The position numbers and the translations under genes were made by a program. A stretch of 64,000 nucleotides of DNA, taken from contig CATXUX010000015.1 in assembly GCA_958402795.1 (NCBI GenBank), forward strand, positions 1 through 64,000, read 5' to 3'. The stretch's first letter is position 1. Every line of letters begins with the position of its first letter. Of the stretch, positions 24,800 through 34,229 are shown piece by piece. The DNA comes from an uncultured Lachnospiraceae bacterium (GTDB lineage Bacteria > Bacillota > Clostridia > Lachnospirales > Lachnospiraceae). The notes below the pieces were generated by a model that saw only the letters and a program-made list of their open reading frames with translations, had not been told where the DNA came from and made no database searches.

Positions 24800-26248
24800 C
24801 TATTCTCCGAGCAGACCGGCGTAAAGTGATTCGTACTGTCTCGCGGAATTGTTCCATGAGAAATCCGCGCTCATCGCCCGCTCTACGATCTTGTTCCAGT
24901 CTCTCTTCTTGTCATAGTAGATCTGCTCCGCGTAACGAACCGTACCAAGCATCTCATGCGCGTTGTAATTGGTGAAGCTGAAACCGGTTCCCGTCTTCTC
25001 GTATTCATTGTACGGCTCTACCGTATCTTTCAGTCCGCCTGTCTCCCGCACGATCGGAAGCGTCCCGTACCGGAGGCTCATGAGCTGGCTTAATCCGCAC
25101 GGCTCAAACAGGGACGGCATCAGAAACGCATCGCAGGAAGCATAGATCTTGTGGGAAAGCTCATCGGAATAATAAATGTTTGCGGAAACCTTTCCTCCAT
25201 ATTTCCACGCGAAATGACGGAACATGTTCTCGTACTTCGCGTCTCCTGTACCAAGCACAACAATCTGTACCGAATCCTGGCACAGCTCGTCCATCATGTA
25301 ATCAACCAGATCAAATCCTTTCTGGTCTGTCAGACGGGAAACCATGCCGATCATCATCGCCTTCGGATCCACATCCAGTCCCAGTTCTTCCTGAAGCGCC
25401 GTCTTGTTCATAACCTTGAACTTCCGGAAATCCGACACGTCAAAATTCTTCACGATCTTCGGATCCGTCGCCGGGTTCCATTCGTTATAATCCAGTCCGT
25501 TGACGATACCGCACAGATCGCCTGCGCGGGCGTTCATCAGACCGTCCAGGCCCTCGCCGTAAAACGGTGTCTTGATCTCCTGGGCATACGTCTGGCTTAC
25601 GGTCGTAACCTTGTCCGCATATACGATACCGCCCTTTAACAGATTCGCGTCACGGTATGCCTCCATCTTGTCCGGTACAAAATAATAATCCGGAAGTCCT
25701 GTGATATCTTTCACGGTTCTCGGATCCCATACGCCCTGGAACTTCAGATTATGTATCGTCATAATGGACTTGATCCCGCGGTAGTATTCCCCGAGGTAAC
25801 GGAAATTATCCAGATATACCGGGATCAGACCGGTCTGCCAGTCGTGGCAGTGGATCAGATCCGGACGGAAATCGATCACAGGCAGGATGCTCAGCACTGC
25901 TTTTGAGAAAAAGGCAAACTTCTCGATGTTCCACCTCGGATCCCCGTCATACGGGGCAAATCCGGAAAAATAATATTCGCTGTCAATAAAATAAAACCGG
26001 ACGCCGTCATATTCGCATGTCATGATTCCCACATAGCGGTCTTCTCCTGCCAGGTGCATGTAAAAGTGATCGACATATTCCAGCATGTCTTTCCACTTTT
26101 GGTTCATACAGTTGTATTTTGGAAGAACAACACGAATGTCGTATTTTTCCTTGTCAAAATACTTGGGAAGCGATCCGACAACATCCGCAAGTCCTCCGGT
26201 TTTAATAAACGGAACACATTCGGATGCTGCAAACAAAATGTTTTTCAT
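24800..26248 (-). CDS. glgA: Glycogen synthase (ADP-glucose type)
   Basis: GT5 glycosyltransferase that extends alpha-1,4-glucan from ADP-glucose. The ADP-glucose site KTGGLADVVGSLP is near the N-terminus and the C-terminal EPCGLSQL is also family-typical; length (482 residues) fits. The ATG at 26248 with GGAGG ten bases upstream is chosen; the open frame extends to 26329 without support. glgB, glgC and glgD are not nearby. It is followed at 13 bases by metF, an unusual partner. Confidence 0.93.
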   Translation of the reverse strand: MKNILFAASECVPFIKTGGLADVVGSLPKYFDKEKYDIRVVLPKYNCMNQKWKDMLEYVDHFYMHLAGEDRYVGIMTCEYDGVRFYFIDSEYYFSGFAPYDGDPRWNIEKFAFFSKAVLSILPVIDFRPDLIHCHDWQTGLIPVYLDNFRYLGEYYRGIKSIMTIHNLKFQGVWDPRTVKDITGLPDYYFVPDKMEAYRDANLLKGGIVYADKVTTVSQTYAQEIKTPFYGEGLDGLMNARAGDLCGIVNGLDYNEWNPATDPKIVKNFDVSDFRKFKVMNKTALQEELGLDVDPKAMMIGMVSRLTDQKGFDLVDYMMDELCQDSVQIVVLGTGDAKYENMFRHFAWKYGGKVSANIYYSDELSHKIYASCDAFLMPSLFEPCGLSQLMSLRYGTLPIVRETGGLKDTVEPYNEYEKTGTGFSFTNYNAHEMLGTVRYAEQIYYDKKRDWNKIVERAMSADFSWNNSARQYESLYAGLLGE

Positions 26249-26317
26249 AATTAAAAAACCTCCATCTTTCCTCTCATCAAGCATCTGCATTTCGTGCTTT
26301 TTGTATATTTTTAGAGT

Positions 26318-26346
26318 ATTATAACTCATTTTAGGGGTAATGAAAA
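26318..26346 (-). promoter_or_regulatory. Probable promoter of glgA
   Basis: On the minus strand, TTTTCA (26341-26346) and TATAAT (26318-26323) are spaced by 17 bp. It lies between the spo0A stop and glgA, and should drive the glgA-metF-metH-hydrogenase run. Confidence 0.5.
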
Positions 26347-26355
26347 GGTTTATTT

Positions 26356-27144
26356 TTATCTGTGTTTGTATTCTAACTGAATTGTGTCTGCGATGAGCGC
26401 GATGAATTCAGAATTCGTTGGTTTTCCTTTTCCGTTGCTGACGGTGTAGCCGAAGAGACGATCCAGTGTATCTAGTTTTCCGCGGTTCCATGCGACTTCG
26501 ATCGCATGTCGGATTGCCCGCTCTACCCTGCTGGATGTCGTCTGGTACTTCTTCGCCACCGTCGGATACAGCACTTTGGTGATCGCATTCAGTACATCCA
26601 TATCGTCCACCGCCATCATGATCGCATCCCGCAGATAATGATATCCTTTTATATGTGCGGGAATCCCGATCTCATGGAGCATATCTGTCACCCGGTTTTC
26701 GAGACGATCTTCATCCTGACCTGTGTTTTCTATGATTTCTTCCGGCTTTTTCGCGTGTACCAGTTCGGTGTTCCTGACGCTTTTTATCCGGTTCAGCAGC
26801 ATTTCATTGTTGAACGGCTTCATGATATAGTAATTTGCTCCTCGATTGAAGGCATCTTCTGTAATTCGTTCCTGGCCAACCGCCGTGACAATGATGAAAG
26901 ATGGCTGTTTATGAATGGATTTGTCTCTGCTGATCTGCTCCATCACGGTCAGTCCATCCATTTTCGGCATGATCAGATCAAGAAGTACAACATCAGGCTG
27001 TTTTCTCTTAATGATCTGACAGGCTTCTTCTCCATCTTTTGCTTTTCCGACAACGCTCAGGTCTTTGTCTGTACTGATCAGACTTTCCAGCAGGCTGAGC
27101 ATCCGCTCATTATCATCTGCGATGGCCACGTTCAAATGTTCCAT
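26356..27144 (-). CDS. spo0A: Sporulation master response regulator Spo0A
   Basis: Controls entry into sporulation by binding 0A boxes when phosphorylated. The receiver domain spans about residues 1-120 with the acidic pocket (IADDN) and phospho-acceptor Asp in VVLLDLIMPKMDG. The C-terminal DNA-binding domain (about 150-260) contains the conserved stretch TTSSRVERAIRHAIEVAW. At 262 residues it is of normal size. ATG 27144 follows GGAGGG; the open frame continues to 27192 without support. It lies downstream of spoIVB, as in nearly all spore formers. Confidence 0.97.
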   Translation of the reverse strand: MEHLNVAIADDNERMLSLLESLISTDKDLSVVGKAKDGEEACQIIKRKQPDVVLLDLIMPKMDGLTVMEQISRDKSIHKQPSFIIVTAVGQERITEDAFNRGANYYIMKPFNNEMLLNRIKSVRNTELVHAKKPEEIIENTGQDEDRLENRVTDMLHEIGIPAHIKGYHYLRDAIMMAVDDMDVLNAITKVLYPTVAKKYQTTSSRVERAIRHAIEVAWNRGKLDTLDRLFGYTVSNGKGKPTNSEFIALIADTIQLEYKHR

Positions 27145-27197
27145 AACAATCCCTCCAAAATGGGACCATTTCCGGGGAAACGCCATCAACATAAAAC

Positions 27198-27226
27198 ATT
27201 ATATCGGCCATACATTCCAGACGCAA
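27198..27226 (-). promoter_or_regulatory. Sigma-A-type promoter of spo0A
   Basis: On the minus strand, TTGCGT (27221-27226) and TATAAT (27198-27203) with exactly 17 bp between them, in the spoIVB-spo0A gap. Confidence 0.65.
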
Positions 27227-27245
27227 GAATATTAGTTCGTGCGGA

Positions 27246-27264
27246 TTCGACAAAACATGTCGAG
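27246..27264 (-). promoter_or_regulatory. Spo0A-binding 0A box upstream of spo0A
   Basis: TTTTGTCGAA (minus strand, 27246-27255) matches the known Spo0A consensus. A second, weaker TGTCGAG lies on the plus strand at 27258-27264. The site is 19 bases upstream of the -35 of the spo0A promoter, consistent with autoregulation. Confidence 0.65.
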
Positions 27265-27274
27265 GATTTTTTCG

Positions 27275-28336
27275 CTATTTTTCGGCCTCTTTCAGCATGG
27301 TTTCGGCAAAAATCCCGTAGCCTTTTGTGGGATCATTTACAAACACATGCGTCACAGCGCCGACAAGTTTTCCATTCTGCAGGATCGGGGATCCGCTCAT
27401 TCCCTGCACGATCCCGCCGGTCTTTTCCAGAAGATCCGGATCTGTCACCTGCAGGACGATTCCTTTGTTGATCTCTCCGGACGACGGACTGACATCCAAA
27501 ATTTCGACGGCATATTCTCTCACTTCGCCGTCGATCGAGCATCGTATCGTGGCGGATCCTGTCTGAATTTCTTTGCTGGAAGCTACCTGAACCGGAATCT
27601 GCTCTTCGAATAATGCGTCGATTTCTTCCACGGTCCCGTATATTCCGGCTTCCGTATTTTTCTCAATGGAGCCGAGCTGGTTGTAATTATTATAGATGAT
27701 CAGTCCCTCCATGCTTCCGGGCGAGCCGTTTTCTCCCTTGATGATCGAACGGATGCTGGTTCGGTACAGGCTTCCGCCGCTGATGTCCATCAGAACATTC
27801 GTGTCAGTATCATGAATGCCGTGTCCGAGCGCGCCGAATACATTATTCTGCGTCAGGAATGTGACCGTGCCAAGTCCCTGCACATTATCCCGCACCCAGA
27901 TTCCCAGTTTGTACTCTTTTGGTTCGCATTCGACCGCATCCAGTTTCACATCAACGGTTTCCGAATCCCGGCGCAGAGTCAGGACAACCTCTTTGTCGGA
28001 GAGCTCCCCGACGAAATCTACGAGTGCATTTTTGTCCCCGACAGGCTGCCGGTTCACCGCAACAATGTAATCTCCTGATTTTACTACATCCGATGCCGGT
28101 TCGTAGGTCTTCCCGTCCATTCCTTCGATCTGTTCTGTTCCCAGAACAAGCACGCCGTTTGTTTCCATATAAATCCCCGCCGGCATTCCGCCGACTAAAA
28201 CCGTATCCTCCTCAAACTGTTCTGAACTTACCTCTTCCCGCGGGGATGCTCCTGCCGCTCTCCAGCCGAGGAGACCGGAAGCCGTGCAGCAAAGGAGAAG
28301 AAACAAAAGCGCCGGTATTTTCTTTTTCCATTTCAT
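27275..28336 (-). CDS. spoIVB: SpoIVB serine peptidase
   Basis: A secreted, membrane-anchored S55-family protease made in the forespore that triggers processing of pro-sigma-K across the intermembrane space. A signal/anchor segment (ALLFLLLCCTASGLLG) is followed by a PDZ domain (about residues 60-150) and the peptidase domain with the likely catalytic His in ALGHGIHD and Ser in GMSGSP, ending KGYGIFAETML. ATG 28336 is favoured over GTG 28342 by spacing from GAGGG. Confidence 0.95.
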   Translation of the reverse strand: MKWKKKIPALLFLLLCCTASGLLGWRAAGASPREEVSSEQFEEDTVLVGGMPAGIYMETNGVLVLGTEQIEGMDGKTYEPASDVVKSGDYIVAVNRQPVGDKNALVDFVGELSDKEVVLTLRRDSETVDVKLDAVECEPKEYKLGIWVRDNVQGLGTVTFLTQNNVFGALGHGIHDTDTNVLMDISGGSLYRTSIRSIIKGENGSPGSMEGLIIYNNYNQLGSIEKNTEAGIYGTVEEIDALFEEQIPVQVASSKEIQTGSATIRCSIDGEVREYAVEILDVSPSSGEINKGIVLQVTDPDLLEKTGGIVQGMSGSPILQNGKLVGAVTHVFVNDPTKGYGIFAETMLKEAEK

Positions 28337-28407
28337 TTTCACATACCCTCTTTTCTTTTGCTTACTTCATACCAGTCCGCAGACTGTATTTTATATGCCT
28401 GGTAATG

Positions 28408-28442
28408 AAAAAACGAACACCTTTTTTTGATGTCCGTTTTTA
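28408..28442. terminator. Terminator-like hairpin between recN and spoIVB
   Basis: AAAAAACGAACA (28408-28419) pairs with TGTCCGTTTTT (from 28431), with one mismatch and flanking A/T runs on both sides, so it could end transcription after recN. Confidence 0.65.
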
Positions 28443-28474
28443 GTATGTGAAAGAAATGTGTTTTCACACTGGTA

Positions 28475-30151
28475 TTATATTTCACGCTTTGCCAATTCTT
28501 TCATCTCTCTGGCGCTTTCCATAATGTGCGGCGTTACTTTCGCCCCGCCGAGCAGTCTGGCAAGCTCCTGCACAGATTCTTCTTCCGAAAGAACGGTAAT
28601 TTCTGTTTTGGTCACATTCTGCGCGGCTTTTTTCCGGATCAGATAATGTGCGTCCGCCATGGCAGCGATCTGCGGCAGATGCGTGATGCACAAAACTTGT
28701 CTGGATCTGCCGATGATCCTCATCTTCTCTGCCACTTTTCCTGCGGTGATCCCGCTGATTCCGGTATCGATCTCGTCAAAAATCAAGGTTGGCGTATCCT
28801 CTTTGTCCGCCAGAACGGTCTTGATCGCCAGCATGATCCGGGACAGTTCGCCGCCGGACGCGGCGGTTCCCATCGGTCGGAGCGCTTCTCCGGGATTGAC
28901 AGAAAGATAAAATTCTGCGTCATCCATACCGCCGGCGGAAAATTTTTCCAGTTCAGTAAAGCGCATCTCAAACTGCACATCCAGAAAATTCAGGTCTTTT
29001 AAGCCTTCCCGAATCTCTTCTACAAAAGGCACCGCCGCGCTTTTCCGTGCTTCGGAGAGCCGGTGTGCCGCGGTAAGATAGGCTTCCTTCGCCTTCTGTT
29101 CCTGCCTTTTCAGTTCTTCTATATAAGACTCATAATCTTCCAGTTCACTTAGTCTCTGCTTTTGCTTTTCACAGTATGCAAGGATTTCACTGACAGAATT
29201 ACCATATTTTGCTTTTAAATGGTTGATCTCATTCAGACGGTTCTCAGTCTCGTAGAACTCTTCTTCCGAAAATTCGAAACTTTTTTCGTAATCGGATAAT
29301 TCCCGGTTAAAATCATTTAAAAGTCCGTCAATCTCGACCAACTGTGCATAAAGCGCCGCGCCTTCTTCATCCACAGACTGTACTTCCTGCATTGCGCGGA
29401 TCGCACGGCTTAAAAAGTCACTGGCATTTCCTGCGTCAGATTCGCTTGTATACTGATATGCCTCCGCGATTCCTTCCGTCACTTTTTTTCCGTCTGACAT
29501 TCTGCGGTACAAAAGCTCCAGCTCTTCGTCTTCCTCTGCTGTCAGTCCGGCTTCCTCGATCTCCTGTACCTCATATTCCGCAAGCGAGATCTCTTTGAGC
29601 CGCTCCCGCTCGTCCATGCCGGATTCCTCCAGCTTTTTGCGGCATTTTGTATAGGCGCGGTAGCTTTCGGCAGTGTCCGTCTTGAGCGGTTCCAACTGTT
29701 CCTTGTCATACAGATCCAAAAATGCCAGGTGATTTTTCTTGTGCAACAGCGACTGGTGTTCATGCTGGCCGTGGATATCGATCAGCATGCCCGCCACACT
29801 GCGCAGCGTTCCCATGCTCACCGTCTCCCCGTTGATCTTGCTGACGCTGCGTCCTTCCATCAGCTTCCGGCTCAGTACGATCCTTCCGTCTTCCGGAAAA
29901 ATATCAAGTCCGGCGAGCTGGTCTTCCATTTTGCTGTTTTCCACTGTAAATGTCAGCTCCACCAGACCGAATTTCGCGCCGGTGCGCAGCATATCTGCGC
30001 TGTATTTCCCGCCAAGCGCCAGATTCACCGAACCCAGCAGAATGGATTTTCCGGCGCCCGTCTCTCCGGTCAGGATATTCAGTCCCGGCTGAAATTCTAC
30101 TTCTGCCTCATCGATCAGCGCCAGATTTTTCACATGTAAATATTCTAACAT
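28475..30151 (-). CDS. recN: DNA repair protein RecN
   Basis: An SMC-like ATPase that acts early in double-strand break repair. Walker A is GETGAGKSI (about residue 29), a long coiled-coil region (about 150-370) separates the halves, and the C-terminal half has the ABC signature SGGELSRIMLAI and Walker B LIFDEIDTGISG. Length 558 matches. It follows argR by 12 bases in the conserved Firmicutes order. Confidence 0.96.
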   Translation of the reverse strand: MLEYLHVKNLALIDEAEVEFQPGLNILTGETGAGKSILLGSVNLALGGKYSADMLRTGAKFGLVELTFTVENSKMEDQLAGLDIFPEDGRIVLSRKLMEGRSVSKINGETVSMGTLRSVAGMLIDIHGQHEHQSLLHKKNHLAFLDLYDKEQLEPLKTDTAESYRAYTKCRKKLEESGMDERERLKEISLAEYEVQEIEEAGLTAEEDEELELLYRRMSDGKKVTEGIAEAYQYTSESDAGNASDFLSRAIRAMQEVQSVDEEGAALYAQLVEIDGLLNDFNRELSDYEKSFEFSEEEFYETENRLNEINHLKAKYGNSVSEILAYCEKQKQRLSELEDYESYIEELKRQEQKAKEAYLTAAHRLSEARKSAAVPFVEEIREGLKDLNFLDVQFEMRFTELEKFSAGGMDDAEFYLSVNPGEALRPMGTAASGGELSRIMLAIKTVLADKEDTPTLIFDEIDTGISGITAGKVAEKMRIIGRSRQVLCITHLPQIAAMADAHYLIRKKAAQNVTKTEITVLSEEESVQELARLLGGAKVTPHIMESAREMKELAKREI

Positions 30152-30163
30152 ACGTTTTTCCTA

Positions 30164-30619
30164 TTATCCTTTTGACACGATTTTACGAATCTTATCCATC
30201 ACAATCCCCGTATCTTCCACTGTGCGGATCGCACACATGATCGTATCGTCCCCGGCGATACAACCGACTACTTCTTTCCAGTGCATCGCATCCAGCGCGG
30301 CGGCCACTGCCATTGCCATTCCGGATACGGTTTTGATCACAAGGATATTCTGCGCCATATCCATCGACACATATCCGCTCTGAAGCACCTGGATATATTT
30401 ATTATTGATTTCCTTCTCCCCGGTATTCAAAATGACATACTTCTGTCTGCCCCCGCCTGCCGCCACTTTTGTCAGCTTCAGATCCCGGATATCCCGCGAA
30501 ACTGTCGACTGCGTCACCTTGAAACCGGCCTGGTTCAGACGTTCGGCAAGTTCTTCCTGGGTCTCAATATCATACTGGGAGATCAGTTCAATGATCTTCG
30601 CATGACGACTGATTTTCAT
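30164..30619 (-). CDS. argR: Arginine repressor
   Basis: An arginine-responsive transcription factor. The N-terminal winged helix includes TVSRDIRDLKLTKV, the diagnostic ArgR recognition stretch, and the C-terminal domain contains GCIAGDDTIMCAIR, the arginine-binding and hexamerisation part. Length is 151 residues. AAAGGAAAC precedes the ATG. It lies between nadK and recN. Confidence 0.96.
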   Translation of the reverse strand: MKISRHAKIIELISQYDIETQEELAERLNQAGFKVTQSTVSRDIRDLKLTKVAAGGGRQKYVILNTGEKEINNKYIQVLQSGYVSMDMAQNILVIKTVSGMAMAVAAALDAMHWKEVVGCIAGDDTIMCAIRTVEDTGIVMDKIRKIVSKG

Positions 30620-30623
30620 AACG

Positions 30624-31457
30624 TTAGTTTCCTTTCATCTTTTCTCGCATGATCTTCATGAAACTCTCGGTGTTCAGCCTCACAAGACGTGTTGTATCCG
30701 GGGATTTCCGGATGACAACACGGTCTCCGGTCACGACCGGAAGCGTCACCAGACCATCGAACGTCACGCTCGCCTGCTCCTGCCTGCCGTATCGTCCTTC
30801 GCAGATCACGACCTCGATCTGGTCCTCCGCCGAGAGCACGATACTGCTTGTGTTCAGCGCATGGGAGCAGATCGGTGTGATCACAAGCATCTGCGCGGTC
30901 GGTTCTACGATCGGGCCGCCTGCCGAAAGATTATAGCCGGTTGTTCCGGTCGGCGTGGAGATGATCACGCCGTCCGCGCGGTAACTGTTCAGCATGACCC
31001 CGTTCACATAAATGTCAAAATGAATGACCCGAAGACTTCCGGAACGCGTCACAACGATATCATTCATGGATACATTGGAAGCATGTCCGTTCACACTGCC
31101 CTCGATCATCATGCGGGTTTCCACCGTCACCTCTTCCCGGATCAGCCGTTCCAGCGCCCGGGGGCAGTCGGCGGGTTCCACTTCCGTCAGATAGCCGAGC
31201 GTTCCGAGGTTCACGCCGAGGATCGGGATATCATACCCTTTCAGATTTCGGGCCGCGCGGATGAGCGACCCGTCGCCCCCAAGCACGATCGCGCACTCGG
31301 CGTCTTTTGGCACCGTCCCCGGAATAATATCGCCTTCCTGGTCTTTCTGCGCCAAAATACAGGTTCCTTGGCACTGCTCGATATACGATTTGATTTCATT
31401 TGTGATCCGGAAGTCTGCGTCTTTCAATCGGTTTGTTATTACATAAAAACAATTCAT
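30624..31457 (-). CDS. nadK: NAD kinase
   Basis: Phosphorylates NAD to NADP. The GGDGS motif (VLGGDGSLIRAARN), the NLGTLGYLTEVE segment and the TPTGTTGYNLSAGGPIV block are all present. The ATG at 31457 follows GAGGAAAAG; the frame open to 31502 overlaps tlyA and lacks support. Usual place between tlyA and argR. Confidence 0.95.
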   Translation of the reverse strand: MNCFYVITNRLKDADFRITNEIKSYIEQCQGTCILAQKDQEGDIIPGTVPKDAECAIVLGGDGSLIRAARNLKGYDIPILGVNLGTLGYLTEVEPADCPRALERLIREEVTVETRMMIEGSVNGHASNVSMNDIVVTRSGSLRVIHFDIYVNGVMLNSYRADGVIISTPTGTTGYNLSAGGPIVEPTAQMLVITPICSHALNTSSIVLSAEDQIEVVICEGRYGRQEQASVTFDGLVTLPVVTGDRVVIRKSPDTTRLVRLNTESFMKIMREKMKGN

Positions 31458-31467
31458 CGTCTTTTCC

Positions 31468-32274
31468 TCAGTGCGCAAGTGCGTCAAATGCAAGATCAAC
31501 AACCGCCGTCAGTTCCGTGGGAGATGGCTGCGGCTCATTTTGATCTCCTTTTTTGAGATGGATCAGATATTCGATATTTCCCTCCGGTCCTTTGATCGGG
31601 GAAAAATCGATATTGCGTATTCCAAACCCGATGGACTGCGCATATGCCGCCACTTTTTCAATGACCTCCCGGTGCGTACTCCGCTCGCGGACCACGCCTT
31701 TTTTCCCGACCTTTTCCCGTCCGGCCTCAAACTGTGGTTTGATCAGAGCGACCACTTCTCCCTCGGGTCTGAGATAATTCCGGATCGGTTCGAGTACCTT
31801 TGTCAGTGAGATAAAGGAGACGTCGACGGAAGAAAAATCCACAGGTTCTCCGATATCTTCCGGCGTAACATACCGGATATTTGTTTTCTCCATACAGACT
31901 ACCCGTTTATCCTGCCGGAGTTTCCAGTCAAGCTGGCCGTGTCCCACGTCGATCGCGTACACTTTTACAGCTCCGTTCTGGAGCATACAGTCGGTAAAAC
32001 CGCCTGTGGAAGAACCTACATCCGTACAGACTTTGCCCTCCACCGTCACATCAAACACCTGCATCGCCTTTTCCAGTTTCAGTCCGCCGCGGCTCACATA
32101 CGGAAGCGTATGTCCGCGCACTTCGATGGAAACATCCTCTGAAAATGTCGTCCCGGCCTTGTCCTCACGCTGTCCGTCCACATAGACATTTCCTGCCATG
32201 ATGACAGCCTTTGCACTTTCCCGCGATTTTGCAAGATTCCGCTTTACAAGCAGCACATCCAGTCGTTCCTTCAT
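31468..32274 (-). CDS. tlyA: TlyA-family rRNA 2'-O-methyltransferase
   Basis: An S4 RNA-binding domain (KERLDVLLVKRNLAKSR at the N-terminus) is fused to an FtsJ-like methyltransferase domain, with DVGSSTGGFTD as the AdoMet motif and KPQFEAGRE later. Characterised relatives methylate ribose in rRNA; the haemolysin label often given to them is historical. ATG 32274 is the likely start; the frame remains open to 32325. Located between dxs and nadK. Confidence 0.93.
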   Translation of the reverse strand: MKERLDVLLVKRNLAKSRESAKAVIMAGNVYVDGQREDKAGTTFSEDVSIEVRGHTLPYVSRGGLKLEKAMQVFDVTVEGKVCTDVGSSTGGFTDCMLQNGAVKVYAIDVGHGQLDWKLRQDKRVVCMEKTNIRYVTPEDIGEPVDFSSVDVSFISLTKVLEPIRNYLRPEGEVVALIKPQFEAGREKVGKKGVVRERSTHREVIEKVAAYAQSIGFGIRNIDFSPIKGPEGNIEYLIHLKKGDQNEPQPSPTELTAVVDLAFDALAH

Positions 32275-32321
32275 AGTCTCTATATTCCTCACATTCCGGC
32301 CGCTGTCTGCGTCCGTCCCTT

Positions 32322-34214
32322 TCATTCATCTGCATGTTTCATTCGTTCCTGGTAATGGTGTTCGTCCGCCAGTATCTGTGCGACGATCTGATCCTTGTCC
32401 AGTCCGGTTTCCCGGCGGAGCACCTCCACATTTCCGTGTTCCACATAATTATCCGGAATTCCGATACAGCGCACGTACACAGGAAGCGCGTCCCGGAACA
32501 CATAGCTTTGTACCTGTTCGCCAAAACCGCCGGAGAGCATATTCTCCTCGATCGTGACAAATAAGTGATGCCCTTCGGCAAGATGGCCAAGCATTTCTTC
32601 ATCAATCGGTTTCACGAAGCGGGCATTGACAAGTGTACACGAATACCCGCGTTTTTTCAGTTCCTCCCGCACCTGCTCGGCGAGGTGCGCCATGTGTCCG
32701 ACAAAGATCACCGCAATCTCTTTTTCTTCGTAAATGAGCTCACTTTTTCCCCACACGATCGGGGAGCGGAATTCCCTGAGGCCTTCGTAGGCCCTCCCGC
32801 GCGGATAGCGCAGAGCAATCGGGTATTCAAAATCTACGGCGAACCGGACCATGTCCGCCATCTCCCAGCGGTTTTTGGGAGAAAGGATCGTCATATTCGG
32901 GATCGTCGATAAAAAGGACAGATCAAATAATCCCTGATGGGTTTCTCCGTCGCTTCCGACCAGTCCTGCCCGGTCCACTGCCAGCATCACCGGCAGGTTC
33001 TGAAGGCAGACATCATGGATCGTCTGGTCGTACGCCCGCTGGAGGAATGAGGAATAAACCGCGACTACCGGCTTCAGACCGCCGGCAGCCAGTCCTGCCG
33101 CAAAAGTTACAGCGTGTTCCTCTGCGATCCCCACATCAAAGAATCGGTCCGGGGACCGTCTTGCGAACCGGTCCAGTCCGGTCCCGTCCGCCATGGCCGC
33201 TGTGATGGCGACCACCTTCTCATCCTTTTTCCCAATGTCACAGAGTACCTTCGAAAAGATATCCGTATAGCTGTCTCCTTCCGGCGGACAGACCGGCTCT
33301 CCGGTTGCAATGTCAAACGGACCGGTTCCGTGGAACCGTGTCGGATCTTTTTCTGCCGGAGCATATCCTTTTCCTTTTTTCGTCAGCACATGTACGAGCA
33401 CCGCGTGATTGACACGTTTTGCCTCTCGCAGCACCTTGCACAGTTTCCGGATATCATGTCCGTCCACCGGCCCAAGGTACGTAATCCCCATGTCTTCAAA
33501 CAGCATACCCGGAACAAGAAGCTGCTTGATGCCGTTCTTCGCCCGCCGGATCTGGCTGACAAGCTGCTCTCCCTGATTCGGAAGTTTCAAAAGCGCCTCT
33601 TCTACGCTGCGTTTCATATTTGTGTAGAAGTCGGCTGTGCGCATCTCGTTTAAGTAGGAGGGCATTCCCCCCACATTTTCAGAAATAGACATATTGTTGT
33701 CGTTTAGTATAATGATAAAGTTACTTTTGAGCTGCGATGCATTGTTCAGCGCTTCATATGCCATTCCGCCGGTCAGGGAACCGTCTCCGATAATCGATAC
33801 AACGCTGTAATCTTCCCCGAGAAGATCTCTGGCAGAGGCATATCCGAGTCCCGCGGAAATCGAGGTGGAGCTGTGTCCTGTGTCAAATGCGTCGCAGTTG
33901 CTTTCTTTTTGTTTCGGGAATCCGCTCATCCCGCCGTATTTCCTGAGGTCATCAAATCCTGCTTTCCTTCCGGTCAAAATCTTATGTGTATAGGACTGAT
34001 GCCCAACATCCCAGATCAGTTTATCGGTCGGAAGGTCGAACACCAGATGCAGGGCGATCGTCAGTTCCACCACGCCCAGGTTCGATGCCAGATGTCCTCC
34101 TGTCACACTGATCTTCTCGATCAGAAAATTCCGTATTTCCTCCGCAAGTTCGTCCCATTCATATGGCTCCAGCTTCTTAATATCATTCGCTTTTTGAATC
34201 TTCTCCAAAGCCAT
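32322..34214 (-). CDS. dxs: 1-deoxy-D-xylulose-5-phosphate synthase
   Basis: Condenses pyruvate and glyceraldehyde-3-phosphate, the first step of the MEP isoprenoid pathway. Thiamine diphosphate-binding motif GDGSLTGGMAYEALNNA and the transketolase-like central domain with GIAEEHAVTFAAGLA are evident. Length 630. It directly follows the prenyl synthase gene, so precursor supply and chain elongation are encoded together. Confidence 0.96.
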   Translation of the reverse strand: MALEKIQKANDIKKLEPYEWDELAEEIRNFLIEKISVTGGHLASNLGVVELTIALHLVFDLPTDKLIWDVGHQSYTHKILTGRKAGFDDLRKYGGMSGFPKQKESNCDAFDTGHSSTSISAGLGYASARDLLGEDYSVVSIIGDGSLTGGMAYEALNNASQLKSNFIIILNDNNMSISENVGGMPSYLNEMRTADFYTNMKRSVEEALLKLPNQGEQLVSQIRRAKNGIKQLLVPGMLFEDMGITYLGPVDGHDIRKLCKVLREAKRVNHAVLVHVLTKKGKGYAPAEKDPTRFHGTGPFDIATGEPVCPPEGDSYTDIFSKVLCDIGKKDEKVVAITAAMADGTGLDRFARRSPDRFFDVGIAEEHAVTFAAGLAAGGLKPVVAVYSSFLQRAYDQTIHDVCLQNLPVMLAVDRAGLVGSDGETHQGLFDLSFLSTIPNMTILSPKNRWEMADMVRFAVDFEYPIALRYPRGRAYEGLREFRSPIVWGKSELIYEEKEIAVIFVGHMAHLAEQVREELKKRGYSCTLVNARFVKPIDEEMLGHLAEGHHLFVTIEENMLSGGFGEQVQSYVFRDALPVYVRCIGIPDNYVEHGNVEVLRRETGLDKDQIVAQILADEHHYQERMKHADE

Positions 34215-34229
34215 AAGGAAATTCCCCCT

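Noticed and set aside
26506..27471. 321-codon open frame on the plus strand
   Set aside because: Antisense to spo0A and running into spoIVB; shadow of real genes.
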